This document shows positions 40,660-49,640 of a stretch of 64,000 bases of DNA, piece by piece. Position numbers and translations under genes: made by a program. The stretch covers positions 930,001 to 994,000 of the forward strand of contig WHVY01000008.1 in NCBI GenBank assembly GCA_022266195.1. The letters run 5' to 3'. Origin of the DNA: Tetranychus cinnabarinus (taxonomy: Eukaryota > Arthropoda > Arachnida > Trombidiformes > Tetranychidae). Every line of letters starts with the position of its first letter. The stretch's first letter is position 1. The notes under the pieces are model-generated. The model made no database searches, was not told the DNA's origin, and saw nothing but the letters and a program-made list of their open reading frames with translations.

Positions 40660-40725
40660 TTACCTTAAAGTTTTTTTACTTCGCTTCTTTTTGGATGTTG
40701 AGCTCTTTGGCGGTGGCATTGTGTT
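40660..40725 (-). CDS. SOWAH-like gene, last coding exon
   Basis: The acceptor ACATCAG precedes AACACAATGCCACC. The exon encodes 21 residues, Pro- then Lys/Arg-rich (ending KKKRSKKTLR), and stops at TAA 40660-40662. The stop overlaps a possible donor, AAG followed by GTAAAG, so a further exon downstream cannot be excluded. Confidence 0.5.
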   Translation of the reverse strand, partial: NTMPPPKSSTSKKKRSKKTLR

Positions 40726-43700
40726 CTGATGTAACATGAGTTGTTTTGGTGAAATAAAATAAATGGAAAGTTGATAAAATTATAAGAGGTTTTGGTTGAA
40801 TATTGGTAAACATGAGAATGAAAATTGAATGAATAATGATTGATAATGAGAAGTACTTACAGAATCGGAAACAGATTCAGCTGATCCCCAGCTTTTGATA
40901 CCTTTAATTGCTGCCGCTGTTTTACGCATTTTGTTTAATGATCCAATCCGGATGAATGCTGAAGATGAGGATGATGATGATTCGGAACGACCTTTATCTG
41001 TCAAGTATTTTTCAATTTCCAAGTGAAGAGGCCCAGCAAAAATAAAGAGAAACAAAAATGTTAAAAAAAGGAAGAGATAAAAATTCAATTGAAATGTTGA
41101 GCTTTAAGGTTAATTGTTGATCTTACCTGTAATTTTAGTGTGATTATGAGATGAACTGGAATGATGTTTATCTAGATAATGAAGAAAGAGACAAAAATAA
41201 GAAATGTTAGAGTCAGGTTTGTCTTTTCATTTGGCAAATAAAATGTAAAATTAGTTCAGAGTTGAGAGTTAATGTGAATAGATTTTATTAAGTAAAATTG
41301 TTAATTGTTGATTAGAGGAGTTAATATATTAATTGGGTGAAAATTCGGAGGTAAATTGTGTACAGTTTTGCCTTTTTACTACAAACTGTGATTGCACTTT
41401 TGGTGAAAAAAAGAGGAACTTTTGGGTGTAAAATTTAAGTAAATAAATGATAAATATATTCTGCTTGACATTTGCTTCTTGTGGTTATAATTAGTAAAAT
41501 ATGGTTAATTTCATTAACACTATTTTAAAAGCTTTGCTTAAAAATGTTTAACAAGATAATTAACAGAAAATAATTGGCCTTAATTATGAGAAAAGGGTTT
41601 AACAATGAATCTGAGAATGTGTTAGGAATAATAATTTCAGTTATTTCTTGAGTTTGTTCTTGGTTTCTTGAATAGTCTTGATTAGCATTGTATCACTGGT
41701 TGTTGGTGCAACTGTTTTCAAATTCAAGTCTTCAATCAATAGAGAGAAAATGATTAAAATTTAAAACTTGAGCGTTTTATATTGACGTGGAATTTTCTCA
41801 AATAGATTACGATGAGCTTGACGGAATCGACTACGATTACGGGTTAATGAAGAAGCTCGAGAAACAGGAGATGAAGGAGAAGTTGATGAGGACGGTGATA
41901 AAGTTGATAGATTAGGCGTTGAAACATTGTTATTATTATTGTAATCCTCGGTTGTAATAAACATCTTACGTTGAGACCCATTTAGCGATCCATTGCTTAA
42001 TTTGCTGTTTAAATTGGCTGTTCGAAGTGGACCTCGATTAGAATATTGTTCGGCAAGTTTCCCTGAATAATCACGAATTGAAGTGTCAGCACCTGAATAG
42101 AAGTAGGCAAACGATTAGTATTACTGACAAAAGTCTCAATAGAAATGTCGAGTTGATTCAGTTGCTTGAGAGATTGCGAGTCAATTACCGTAAATTTTGA
42201 GAAGTTCCAAGATATGTTCATGATTATGGATTGCTGCTAGATGAAGAGGAGTGTAGCCACCCTGAAAAAGAAAAGAAATTGAAATATTAAAATTACTTTG
42301 GTTATAAATGATTGAGAAAATTTGAGACTAGAAAAGATAGAAAATTATTTGAAATTAGAGATGAAATCATCATTTGAGGCAATTGAATTTGAATTTTACG
42401 TGATTTGTTAAAAGTTAAATTATCATTTCATCAATTGAAAGACGGATCAATGAAAGGTGATGGACTGGGTAAAGTATCAATTTGTATTACAAATTGACTA
42501 ATAGTAATGATTAAATTTTCACAGGTCATTTTAACGGATTATCCAGACATTGATATGGGTTGCCGGTGAAAAGATGATGAAAGATGAAACTGAAATCAAT
42601 AGCAGGATAAAGCATTTTTTCATGATGGTGATTATGATAAAGTTTGTCAAAAAAAATTGGAAAGTTGATTCACAAGCGATAGTAATCTGTAGCCTTGATC
42701 AATCATGAATCATGATGATGTCTGTGATGATCGATAATTTTGTTTGTTATCAAGAAGAAGAGGCAAAAAAGAGAAAGATTTCAATTTAGATTTTAAATTG
42801 AAACGCAAAATATCAATTACTCCAAGTGTATAAAAATGATTGACTTTGAATGATTATCAATTATTTTCTCTCTCGTTTTGTCTCTGGCCAACTTCAATTG
42901 TTTGAAGGCACAATTGAAGTTGAAAATAAATTAAAGTTACAATCATGTGATGATTAACAATCAACAATAATGTAACCATAAATGCATGCCTTTTCAGGTG
43001 AAGATGATTCTTAATGAATGGATAATGATGATATTAATGAAGGTAACAATGAATAGATTGTGACAAGTAAAGCAAAAATTATCAACGCTGAGCTGATTTA
43101 CGGTTTGTTTGGAGAGACGTTTGTTTAAAAACGTAATGTTTAACTATTACTGGCTTCATTGGTGGTTAATTAAATCAACTTTGGTGACTAAGCATGGTGC
43201 AAGTAAAAGCTCACGCTGAGCTATGAGACAGGTTTTTTTGTTCAGTCTATTCACATATCAGGTTGCTTTAGTTTCAAATTTTTTACCCTCAACAAAAAGG
43301 TAATACTGGTTAAAATTTGGACACATTTAATCTTATTTCGTCTTTACTTTTCTTTTCCCAGTTTCACAGAAGCTAACGACTAAATTGGATAAAAATGAAA
43401 GATCATGTAACATTCAATATATGAATAAACATATAAAGATGATTACCTTGACTTTTTCAGGGCAAAACTATTAATCGATTAAATAATAGTAAACTCTTGA
43501 TTCATCTTCACCTAATAGACCTGCTGATATGAGCTGGAATAGTTGAAAAATGGAAATATCTCATAATCATCTGTTGAATATTAATTTTGTTTGTTTCCAA
43601 TTTAGTCAAAATGGATTCAAAATATAATTCCTCATTAGCTAAGGATAGTTAAATGAGATCAACAGATGATGATGATGATGATAGGAAGTTGTTAGGAGGA

Positions 43701-45243
43701 AAGTTAAGCGAGTAACCACAGAGTCACAGCATTTGAATCAATTTAAGAACCATGTGAGAATACACATCAAAATCAATTAATCATCATTAACAGATCTTAA
43801 ATCCTCTTGGTATCTTGGCTCATGGGGTAAAGTATTGAAGACACACAGAACACAAGAATTGCATGATTTGTGGTTTTTTCCTTGATACTTTGCTTTGCCT
43901 CTTTTTATTTCAACCTCATCGTTTGATTGCTGAAACATCATCACAAATCATAATCCAGATAGCTACTTGAATTAATGGTTTCCAATTGATGTGCATCAAT
44001 CAAAATGCTACATTGAATCTTCCATTGTGTATATGGATCCATTATTATTCATGAAAACACCAAATGACATTTGAATCCAAAATCTTTTAATACTTACATG
44101 CTGAAAGAGAAAAGAAAACAGAAATTAGTTATTAAATTAAAAAAAACCTTGATATTACTAATAAATTATAAATAGATGAATTTTGTTGTAGCCCAAGGTT
44201 TTCTTAGCCTCTGACAAAATCAATTTGTTTTCCGTTAAATTTCATGTTTTCTGACAATATATTGAAAGATATTTCAAGCCATTTTAAACATTTAACCAAC
44301 AAACTGGAATTTAAACATTAAACCTTAATCTCAACCTTTTTCATCTTGTTCATAAAAAAAGCTTTGGCTGTTTATCATTGGTGACGGATACACCAGGTAA
44401 GGTACAAAATGCTTACAGATTTTTTGTTTACATTGACACCATGAGTTCCAGCAATTAATTTAATGATTTCAGCTTTACCAAATTTAGCTGCCCAATGTAA
44501 AGCCGTCTGTTGAGTTAAGGATAGAGAGAGAAAAAAAAATAAACATTAGTAAATTAATTAAAATTGATGTCAACCTGAAATGTTGATGGCCGTGATAAGA
44601 TACTTACATACTAATGAATCAAAAGTATATCCAATGAAAAGTGAGGAAAATGAAAGAAATAAAATTCATCAAATCCGAGAAAATTACAGTTGGTAAAAGA
44701 TGGTTACAATAACTTACCCCCTGAAAATGAAAGGAGACAAAAAAAGTTATGAGTTGCAAAATATTTTTGGGATAAGGTCAAATGATTACTTACCGAGGTG
44801 AAATCCTGATTTAAAAGGTTAACAGTGAGAGGAAAAAAATGGGTTGATCAATAGATTAGTAATTTAGCTGATGTAGATAAATACAATGCGGATACCTTTA
44901 GACCGGCTAGAGTTGGATCTTTTTTCAACAAGGAAACCATCTCGTTGTAATCACAATTAGATGTTGTTATCATCCATTTCCTTTTTAGTGGATCGAAGGG
45001 TTGAACGGAAGCTGAATCGTTATCATCTTCCTTATTTGAATCTTTACTTCGTCCTTTGTTGACTGGTGTTGGGGGTGAATTGATGTTGACAGGCATTGGT
45101 GGTTTAATATCACTCGATGAGACAATTTTGTTCAATTTTTGGGCATGTTCCTTGACTCGACCTGGACTTGCGAAGACCAATTCATGGATTTCCTTTAATT
45201 TACCTTGTTGGCTATTTTGAGATTTGATTGGTTTAGCGGGACT
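40660..45243 (-). CDS. SOWAH-family ankyrin-repeat protein gene (whole spliced locus)
   Basis: Ten exons join in one frame: 44896-45243, 44794-44805, 44718-44720, 44608-44610, 44417-44506, 44098-44100, 42189-42261, 41970-42092, 41127-41171, 40861-40997, then the terminal block 40660-40725. A possible start exon lies at 46157-46168. With that start the product is about 304 residues. It has a basic/Pro-rich N-terminal part, the SOWAH-type entry DPLKRKWMITTS, then ankyrin repeats recognisable as GYTALHWAAKFG and HGGYTPLHLAAIHNH, and a C-terminal FIRIGSLN motif followed by a Lys-rich tail. SOWAH (sosondowah) proteins are poorly characterised ankyrin proteins; the fly member is linked to sleep phenotypes. 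The N-terminal winged-helix region of some family members was not found. The two ankyrin repeats read to consensus only when the 3-nt exons are included. Intron sizes run from 73 to 1836 bp. The model rests on splice consensus, constant frame and family motifs. Confidence 0.8.
40861..40997 (-). CDS. SOWAH-like gene, exon with the FIRIGSLN motif
   Basis: The 137-nt exon follows a long pyrimidine-rich tract free of AG that ends in ACTTGACAG, and ends in GATTCT before GTAAGTACT. It encodes a Ser tract, then AFIRIGSLNKMRKT, similar to the C-terminal conserved segment of SOWAH proteins, then SWGSAESVSDS. A longer frame reading upstream to 41088 is intronic polypyrimidine sequence, not protein. Confidence 0.7.
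41127..41171 (-). CDS. SOWAH-like gene, 45-nt exon
   Basis: Acceptor TTATCTAG, donor ACAG followed by GTAAGA. Encodes a His/Ser-rich linker (KHHSSSSHNHTKIT). Split codons at both ends keep phase with the flanking exons (CAT for His upstream, GAT for Asp downstream). Confidence 0.65.
41761..42092 (-). CDS. SOWAH-like gene, read-through terminal exon (short isoform)
   Basis: The same acceptor as 41970-42092, but the donor CAAC followed by GTAAGA is not used. The frame then stays open for 68 more residues, Ser/Pro/Thr- and Arg-rich, to TAA at 41761-41763. The extension is coding-like (basic end, PRQYKTLKF) and would give an isoform without the FIRIGSLN motif. It could be true alternative termination or retained-intron sequence. 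Confidence 0.5.
41970..42092 (-). CDS. SOWAH-like gene, exon completing the second visible ankyrin repeat
   Basis: Acceptor TTCTATTCAG. The first two bases complete the Gly codon begun in the previous exon, giving GADTSIRDYSGKLAEQY. Ends before GTAAGATG when spliced to 41171. Encodes the ankyrin exit segment and a polar linker. Confidence 0.75.
42189..42261 (-). CDS. SOWAH-like gene, ankyrin exon GGYTPLHLAAIHNH
   Basis: Acceptor TTTTTCAG, donor TACG followed by GTAATT. The 73-nt exon encodes GGYTPLHLAAIHNHEHILEL and four more residues: helices of an ankyrin repeat with the TPLH signature. Confidence 0.85.
44098..44100 (-). CDS. 3-nt microexon CAT (His) of the SOWAH-like gene
   Basis: On the minus strand a pyrimidine-rich tract ends CTCTTTCAG, then CAT, then GTAAGTATT. 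Inclusion converts KKS-GGYTPLH into KKS-H-GGYTPLH. The His before GG is what SOWAH-type ankyrin repeats carry at this point. Phase 0 on both sides. Confidence 0.7.
44417..44506 (-). CDS. SOWAH-like gene, ankyrin exon TALHWAAKFG
   Basis: Acceptor TCAACAG, donor TCT followed by GTAAGC. Exactly 90 nt, 30 residues, phase 0. Encodes TALHWAAKFGKAEIIKLIAG, then THGVNVNKKS. This is the body of an ankyrin repeat whose first turn residues (D-F-T-S-G-Y) come from the three preceding microexons. Confidence 0.85.
44608..44610 (-). CDS. 3-nt microexon TAT (Tyr) of the SOWAH-like gene
   Basis: Minus strand: TTGATTCATTAG, then TAT, then GTAAGTATC. Supplies the Tyr of the expected GYTALHW motif. Phase 0. Flanking introns are 107 and 101 bp. 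Confidence 0.65.
44718..44720 (-). CDS. 3-nt microexon GGG (Gly) of the SOWAH-like gene
   Basis: Minus strand: TTTCATTTTCAG, then GGG, then GTAAGTTAT. Supplies the Gly of GYTALHW. Phase 0. Flanking introns are 73 and 107 bp. Confidence 0.65.
44794..44805 (-). CDS. 12-nt microexon (Asp-Phe-Thr-Ser) of the SOWAH-like gene
   Basis: Minus strand: TTTTAAATCAG, then GATTTCACCTCG, then GTAAGTAAT. Encodes DFTS, the loop that precedes GYTALHW in this family. Phase 0. Confidence 0.75.
44896..45243 (-). CDS. SOWAH-like gene, exon entering the ankyrin domain
   Basis: Acceptor TATATCAACAG precedes AGTCCCGCT; the 348-nt exon ends CTAAAG before GTATCC. It encodes 116 residues: a Gln/Lys-rich start, VFASPGRVKEHAQKLNKI, a Pro-rich stretch, an acidic stretch (NKEDDNDS), then DPLKRKWMITTSNCDYNEMV and SLLKKDPTLAGLK, typical of the SOWAH ankyrin entry. 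Apparent in-frame ATG codons upstream of the acceptor are intronic. Confidence 0.8.
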
Positions 45244-46156
45244 CTGTTGATATAAAGGTGAGAAGAGATACAAAAAACATTAGTTGAAAAATTTTTAGTA
45301 GTCAATGGAAAGGTGTGATTGAAAGATTTGACAAAAATCTTAGGATTTCAGGCAAAGGTTCAGTGGTAATTCAAACTATTGGTGGCAAACATGGGAATCA
45401 ATTGAAGGTCAAATGCGAGTAATTTTACAATTAAAGTGAGATCACTGAAGACAAGTGGTTAAATGAATTGAATGAAAATTGAATGATAAACAGGAAGGTG
45501 AAAGCAACGTCATTACCTTTGTTATTATGGTTTAGGTAAAACAATTCAAAAAACAGTAATGATGCAAAAATAGGAGAAAAAAGTATTTTGTACAAAAAAA
45601 ACAGATTACTCGAGAAACATTCAATCTTTAAATTGGGTTAATCTGTGGTATTGATTTAAACGAGAGTGAAAAAATAATTTTAAATACTCTTCTTTCATGC
45701 TATTTTATTTTGCTATTTCAGTCACTCAGTCAATTGGTTGATTAATGTGTTTAAACAGATGCTGACATCAACTAAATAGGCAGATAATAAGAGTTAATTT
45801 AATGTTAAAATACAATTGTAATAACAATGATACCTGTAATAATAATGATGAACTGTGACATATTTATGCTGCTTTTGATTTCTGCTTTTGTTTTCATTGT
45901 CAAAATATTAACTCAAACTCCTTTTTTCCCAGATATTTACCAATCAGGTGCAACATTGATGAGAAACGTAATTATAAGGTTTAATTTTGATGAGGTGCAA
46001 TTGTAACAAAAAATGGTAAAATTTAGTGAAATTGACTTATGACACAAGTTGAGAGATTTTGAAATAAACTATGAGTGCATCTTTGGGTAAATCTGAGGCT
46101 TCGATCATATACGATTTTGAGAAGTTTAGATTAGATCAGTGAAAGTGACAACTAAC
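45244..46156 (-). other. Putative first intron of the SOWAH-like gene
   Basis: No coding segment recognised between the candidate start exon and the first supported exon. A donor-like GTAATG follows CAAAG near 45517, but I could not pair it with a coding exon. Confidence 0.35.
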
Positions 46157-46168
46157 CTCGCTCATCAT
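46157..46168 (-). CDS. Candidate start exon of the SOWAH-like gene
   Basis: Minus strand ATGATGAGCGAG followed by the donor GTTAGT encodes MMSE and joins in phase 0 to the exon at 45243. It lies in the ~1.4-kb gap between that exon and the end of the upstream FCP1 gene, which is where the start should be. Only four codons, so support is weak. Confidence 0.3.
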
Positions 46169-46627
46169 GTTAGTGATGAATGAAGAACGGATTCATTTTT
46201 AATTGCATTTACTGGCAACTAAATTTAACCAAAATTGTAGTGACGAGAGTTAAGGTTTTTCGTGTTACGAATACAAATATTTATAAAATACTAAAAAAGT
46301 ATTTACATGGAAATCTATTAAAGCTGAAAAGGCTTGGATTAGACTTGATCAAGAGTCTGAGCTAGAAGTTAAGAAGCCACTGAAAACTTTTCAGGAAAAG
46401 CAATTGAAACTGAAACTTTATATAATGCAAAAGTAAATAAAAGTCAACGCCATCTATGAAGGTGATGATCACTTGGAGTATTTTGCTTTTGTAAAGTTTA
46501 CAGTATTGGCCTGAAATACGGAGTAACTAAGAAATTCAAATCAAAAGCAAAAGGAAAGTTGAAATGAATTGTACTTTAAACTGTTCGAACTATGATTTTT
46601 TTCAATTTACCCGAATCGAACTGGAAA

Positions 46628-48361
46628 TTAATTCAAATAGATTGTTGAATGATGTCTGAATAAGTTTACCTTTGAATCAGGGGTATTCCAAACTTGACCA
46701 AATCTGTACTCATTTGTTTCATGAGTAGGAGTTAAGCTACTCGCCGAGCTTACACTTCGTCTTCTTGGAGGTGGTTGAGGAGGAGTGACATCATCATTGT
46801 CAAACCAAACACAAGTGCTCTGAGGAAACCTTTTGGGTTCTCTGCTTGTTGGTGATGAAACCATTGGTTGAACTTGTCGTATTTGTTGATATGGTTGAGG
46901 TTGATGAGCGGCATTTGGTAAGCCTGGCAATTGTTTATAGCTTGAAGCAATAAATCTTTGGCTGGTTGATAAACCTAGTGCATTAGTTGCTCCAATTGGT
47001 CTGCTTTCAGCAGGTTCACGATTCTCTTTTTGAAAATTAGGATTAATATTTTTCGCGGCAACTGAATCATATAAATTATGCGGCGAAGGACTGTCTCCAT
47101 GAATAAAAGGTACAGCATTGAAGCCAGTAACTGACGTCGGTGATGGAGATGGTTTAGGTTTTTCTTGAATGGCATCGAAGTTGTCTTCTTTCTTTAATTT
47201 AAATAAAATCTCGTCAACTTTTATCCATCTCTCTGAACAACAATATAACCAGTATGGGTTAACGATATGAATGTTCTCACATCGCATAGCTTTGGAAACT
47301 TTTAATGTACCCAGTTTAGATGCAACGACATGAGTTGTTTTCTCAGATGGAAATCCATCCACAATTAAATCTTTGGTTACATTGGCCCCAAGAGATGATG
47401 CCATAGAATACAGTTGGCTTTTTTCGGGTGGCATATTTGTTGGAATTAATCCACTGAACACAATATTAACACTTTGCAATGTTTTCTTTCGTACTAGAGG
47501 TATTATCTTTTTCAAGTCAGGTATATTAACTCCTTCTTCCTCGGTGACATATCTTTTCATATCTTTATAATGCTGGAAGTAAGTTTTATGTATTCTTAGC
47601 AATATATCTTCTAAATAGAGAAGATAATCATCCGTATCCTCAATAAAATGTTTGGTTTCACTGGTAGAGCTCAATGGTTCTTGATTATATCCAATAAAAT
47701 TATCTGCTTCATTTCTCACTTTTGTCATTTCGTATATCAGAGACTTTTCTTTAGATGCATGAGGAGAATTGATATCAACGTTGTTTTTGAAGTAAAAATA
47801 AGGCTTAACGGCAACCAGATTAGATGCAAAGTTCCAAACATCTTGTCTATCATCAATGATACAAACTAATGACTCTCCACAAGGAAACAACGCCTTAAGA
47901 TTGCCCGTTTTGGAGGCTGGATCGTAACACTCATCTCTCGAGTGTATTCGATGTGAAAAATACTTTTGATTAGGGTCAATAAGTTCAGCTATTTTATGTG
48001 CGTAAATACGAGCTCCAAAAGTGCAAATATGAAGCTCATAAAGTTTTGAAATATTTTCCAAAAAACGAGTAGTATGAGGTCGAAGTTTTGTGAAATACCA
48101 GGGTGAGTTAGGTCCATATAGTTGGTATTTAAAAACATCTTTCATCCCATCGAGTGGAGGTTCATTGGTTGTATCAATCAAAGTTTGGTCAAGATCAACA
48201 AGTAGAATCAATTTTTCATCCTTTAATAATCTTGTTTCATAATCTTTGTCAAGTTCCTCGGCTAACTCTTGAGTTACCCTCAGTCGATGGCCAGCTCTAC
48301 TTCTCACTCTCAATAGTTTGACACCGTTTGGACCTTCATATGTATAATTGGACGGTAACAT
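46628..48361 (-). CDS. Fcp1: RNA polymerase II CTD phosphatase FCP1 (single exon)
   Basis: From ATG at 48361 the frame encodes 577 residues. The catalytic FCP/NIF (HAD-type) domain is clear: VDLDQT at 55-60 holds the DxDxT nucleophile motif (Asp56, Asp58), followed by KLRPHTTRF, LYELHICTFGARIYAHKIA, HRIHSRDEC, KTGNLKALFPCG and the second aspartate pair IIDDR (Asp170/171). A BRCT domain spans about 293-385, including FSGLIPTNMPPEKSQ and NPYWLYCCSERW. FCP1 removes phosphate from Ser residues of the RNA polymerase II C-terminal repeat and recycles the enzyme. The linker between the two domains is much shorter than in human FCP1, and the N-terminal region found there is absent. The C-terminal tail is Pro/Ser/Gln-rich. 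The frame is open farther upstream, but no in-frame ATG was confirmed there, so 48361 is preferred. Near the end, GATTCAAAG followed by GTAAAC could be a donor, so the last 13 residues are uncertain. No intron interrupts the domains. Confidence 0.9.
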   Translation of the reverse strand: MLPSNYTYEGPNGVKLLRVRSRAGHRLRVTQELAEELDKDYETRLLKDEKLILLVDLDQTLIDTTNEPPLDGMKDVFKYQLYGPNSPWYFTKLRPHTTRFLENISKLYELHICTFGARIYAHKIAELIDPNQKYFSHRIHSRDECYDPASKTGNLKALFPCGESLVCIIDDRQDVWNFASNLVAVKPYFYFKNNVDINSPHASKEKSLIYEMTKVRNEADNFIGYNQEPLSSTSETKHFIEDTDDYLLYLEDILLRIHKTYFQHYKDMKRYVTEEEGVNIPDLKKIIPLVRKKTLQSVNIVFSGLIPTNMPPEKSQLYSMASSLGANVTKDLIVDGFPSEKTTHVVASKLGTLKVSKAMRCENIHIVNPYWLYCCSERWIKVDEILFKLKKEDNFDAIQEKPKPSPSPTSVTGFNAVPFIHGDSPSPHNLYDSVAAKNINPNFQKENREPAESRPIGATNALGLSTSQRFIASSYKQLPGLPNAAHQPQPYQQIRQVQPMVSSPTSREPKRFPQSTCVWFDNDDVTPPQPPPRRRSVSSASSLTPTHETNEYRFGQVWNTPDSKVNLFRHHSTIYLN

Positions 48362-48442
48362 GATGAAATTTAAACAAAAGTTAATCACAAAAATATACAA
48401 AAATATAATATAACAATCAATTGTCAAACAAAAACTCAAGCA

Positions 48443-49079
48443 ATAACAATTGGTCCGAAGAATGGATCGGATCCATGGAAAGATACTTGCTATCTTTACA
48501 AGCTCAAATCCAAGCGCGATTTTTGACTTTACAATATTTATATGGATTTGTTTTTTACCAATTTAATGTGACTTCCATCAACCATTTATTGAAATTAAAA
48601 AGCTCATTATCTCGTTATCTGTGACTTGTTATGACCTTCTCATCTTCTTTCCATCCTTTCAATTTAAAAAATTAATCTCGATTTGATGAAAGTCACCTAT
48701 TAGTTATTTCAAATATTTACCAACAGAATAATAAGCATAAATCAAGCTAAAAATTATGGATAAGTGAACACTTTTGTAGTGTTTGCAGAATCAGAAAACA
48801 CATTTGCCATAGGTTAATATTTCGACAGTCAGCTCGATAACACTAATTAATTAGCTTAAACATAATTTCTCAAGCAGCTTTTTCATCTGATTAGACTAAT
48901 TTTTTAACTTATTAACTTTATTTGGGTAACTGAGTAATTTAGGTAAATAGATATATTGTAATCAGATTTTGTAAAACAGTATCCGATGTTCGTTATGAAG
49001 TTGATTTGTGTGCGAAGATATAACCAGATAGATTCATTGAAACTCCATACATGTAATTTGTCAAAATATTTGATGAATT
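48443..49079. other. Spacer between FCP1 and the small unknown gene
   Basis: AT-rich with a 49-codon plus-strand frame from ATG 48476 to TGA near 48625. I do not recognise it and it may be chance. It could contain the FCP1 promoter. Confidence 0.4.
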
Positions 49080-49575
49080 TCATTTAATTCGTTTATTTCT
49101 AGCCTTATACGCTTCTCGGACGTTTTCATCTCCATGATCCTCTAAATAAAAGCTTTCTTCTTTAGTCGGTAGATCAGTGATATCACTCATAATAGAATCT
49201 TCAACAGTCTCGTTATGAGCAATGAATTTTTCAAAAAATTCATATTCGTTTATATGAATACCAGGTGTAGCTGTCTTGACGAAATGCTTTGAATTTGTGA
49301 GGAGAAGATTTTTGAGAATCACGACTAGATTGAGATTATCACCACCATTTTCATTGAATTTTGGGGGACTGATTCCTGCTGATGAAACCCAAAGGAATCG
49401 AGATTTTATTCGCTCATACGGAAGCTCAAGAGCTGAACATACTTTAATCAATGGATGTGGAGTCGGATATTGATCATCCTGGTGATAAAAAAGAAAAAGA
49501 AAAAATTAATAACACTAATTTGCTTATTATAAACTCAATTAAGTTACTCACTTGCTTATGTAAAAGCCATGACAT
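49080..49575 (-). CDS. Small two-exon gene of unknown function
   Basis: Exon 1 is 49552-49575 (ATG TCA TGG CTT TTA CAT AAG CAA, then GTGAGT). Exon 2 is 49080-49478 (acceptor TTATCACCAG, stop TGA at 49080-49082). They join in phase 0 to give 140 residues beginning MSWLLHKQDDQYPTPHPLIK. I recognise no family. Visible features are an initial helix-like segment with VCSALELPYERI, a hydrophobic stretch NLVVILKNLLL (about 64-74), an acidic middle and a basic end (REAYKARNKRIK). No signal peptide or transmembrane segment is evident. Downstream of its start lies a duplicated fragment of FCP1, and a decayed relative of its second exon lies at 51.1-51.3 kb, so it belongs to a local duplication cluster. 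The intact frame and sound splice sites support it being real. Confidence 0.55.
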
Positions 49576-49640
49576 TATTCAATATTGAATATAATTGAAT
49601 TTAAGAATGAATTGTTTACCAGCGTAAACTGAAGCCATAA

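Noticed and set aside
40961..41088. Upstream extension of the minus frame as a hydrophobic N-terminus (MNFYLFLFLTFLFLF)
   Set aside because: It looks like a signal peptide but is the polypyrimidine tract before the ACTTGACAG acceptor of a SOWAH-like exon.
48362..48439. 26-codon N-terminal extension of FCP1 resembling a transmembrane segment
   Set aside because: It begins at a non-ATG codon and is A/T-rich 5' flank; the ATG at 48361 is the better start.
48476..48625. 49-codon plus-strand frame starting MERYLLSLQAQIQARF
   Set aside because: Looks somewhat protein-like but is unrecognised, short, and lies in the FCP1 5' flank.
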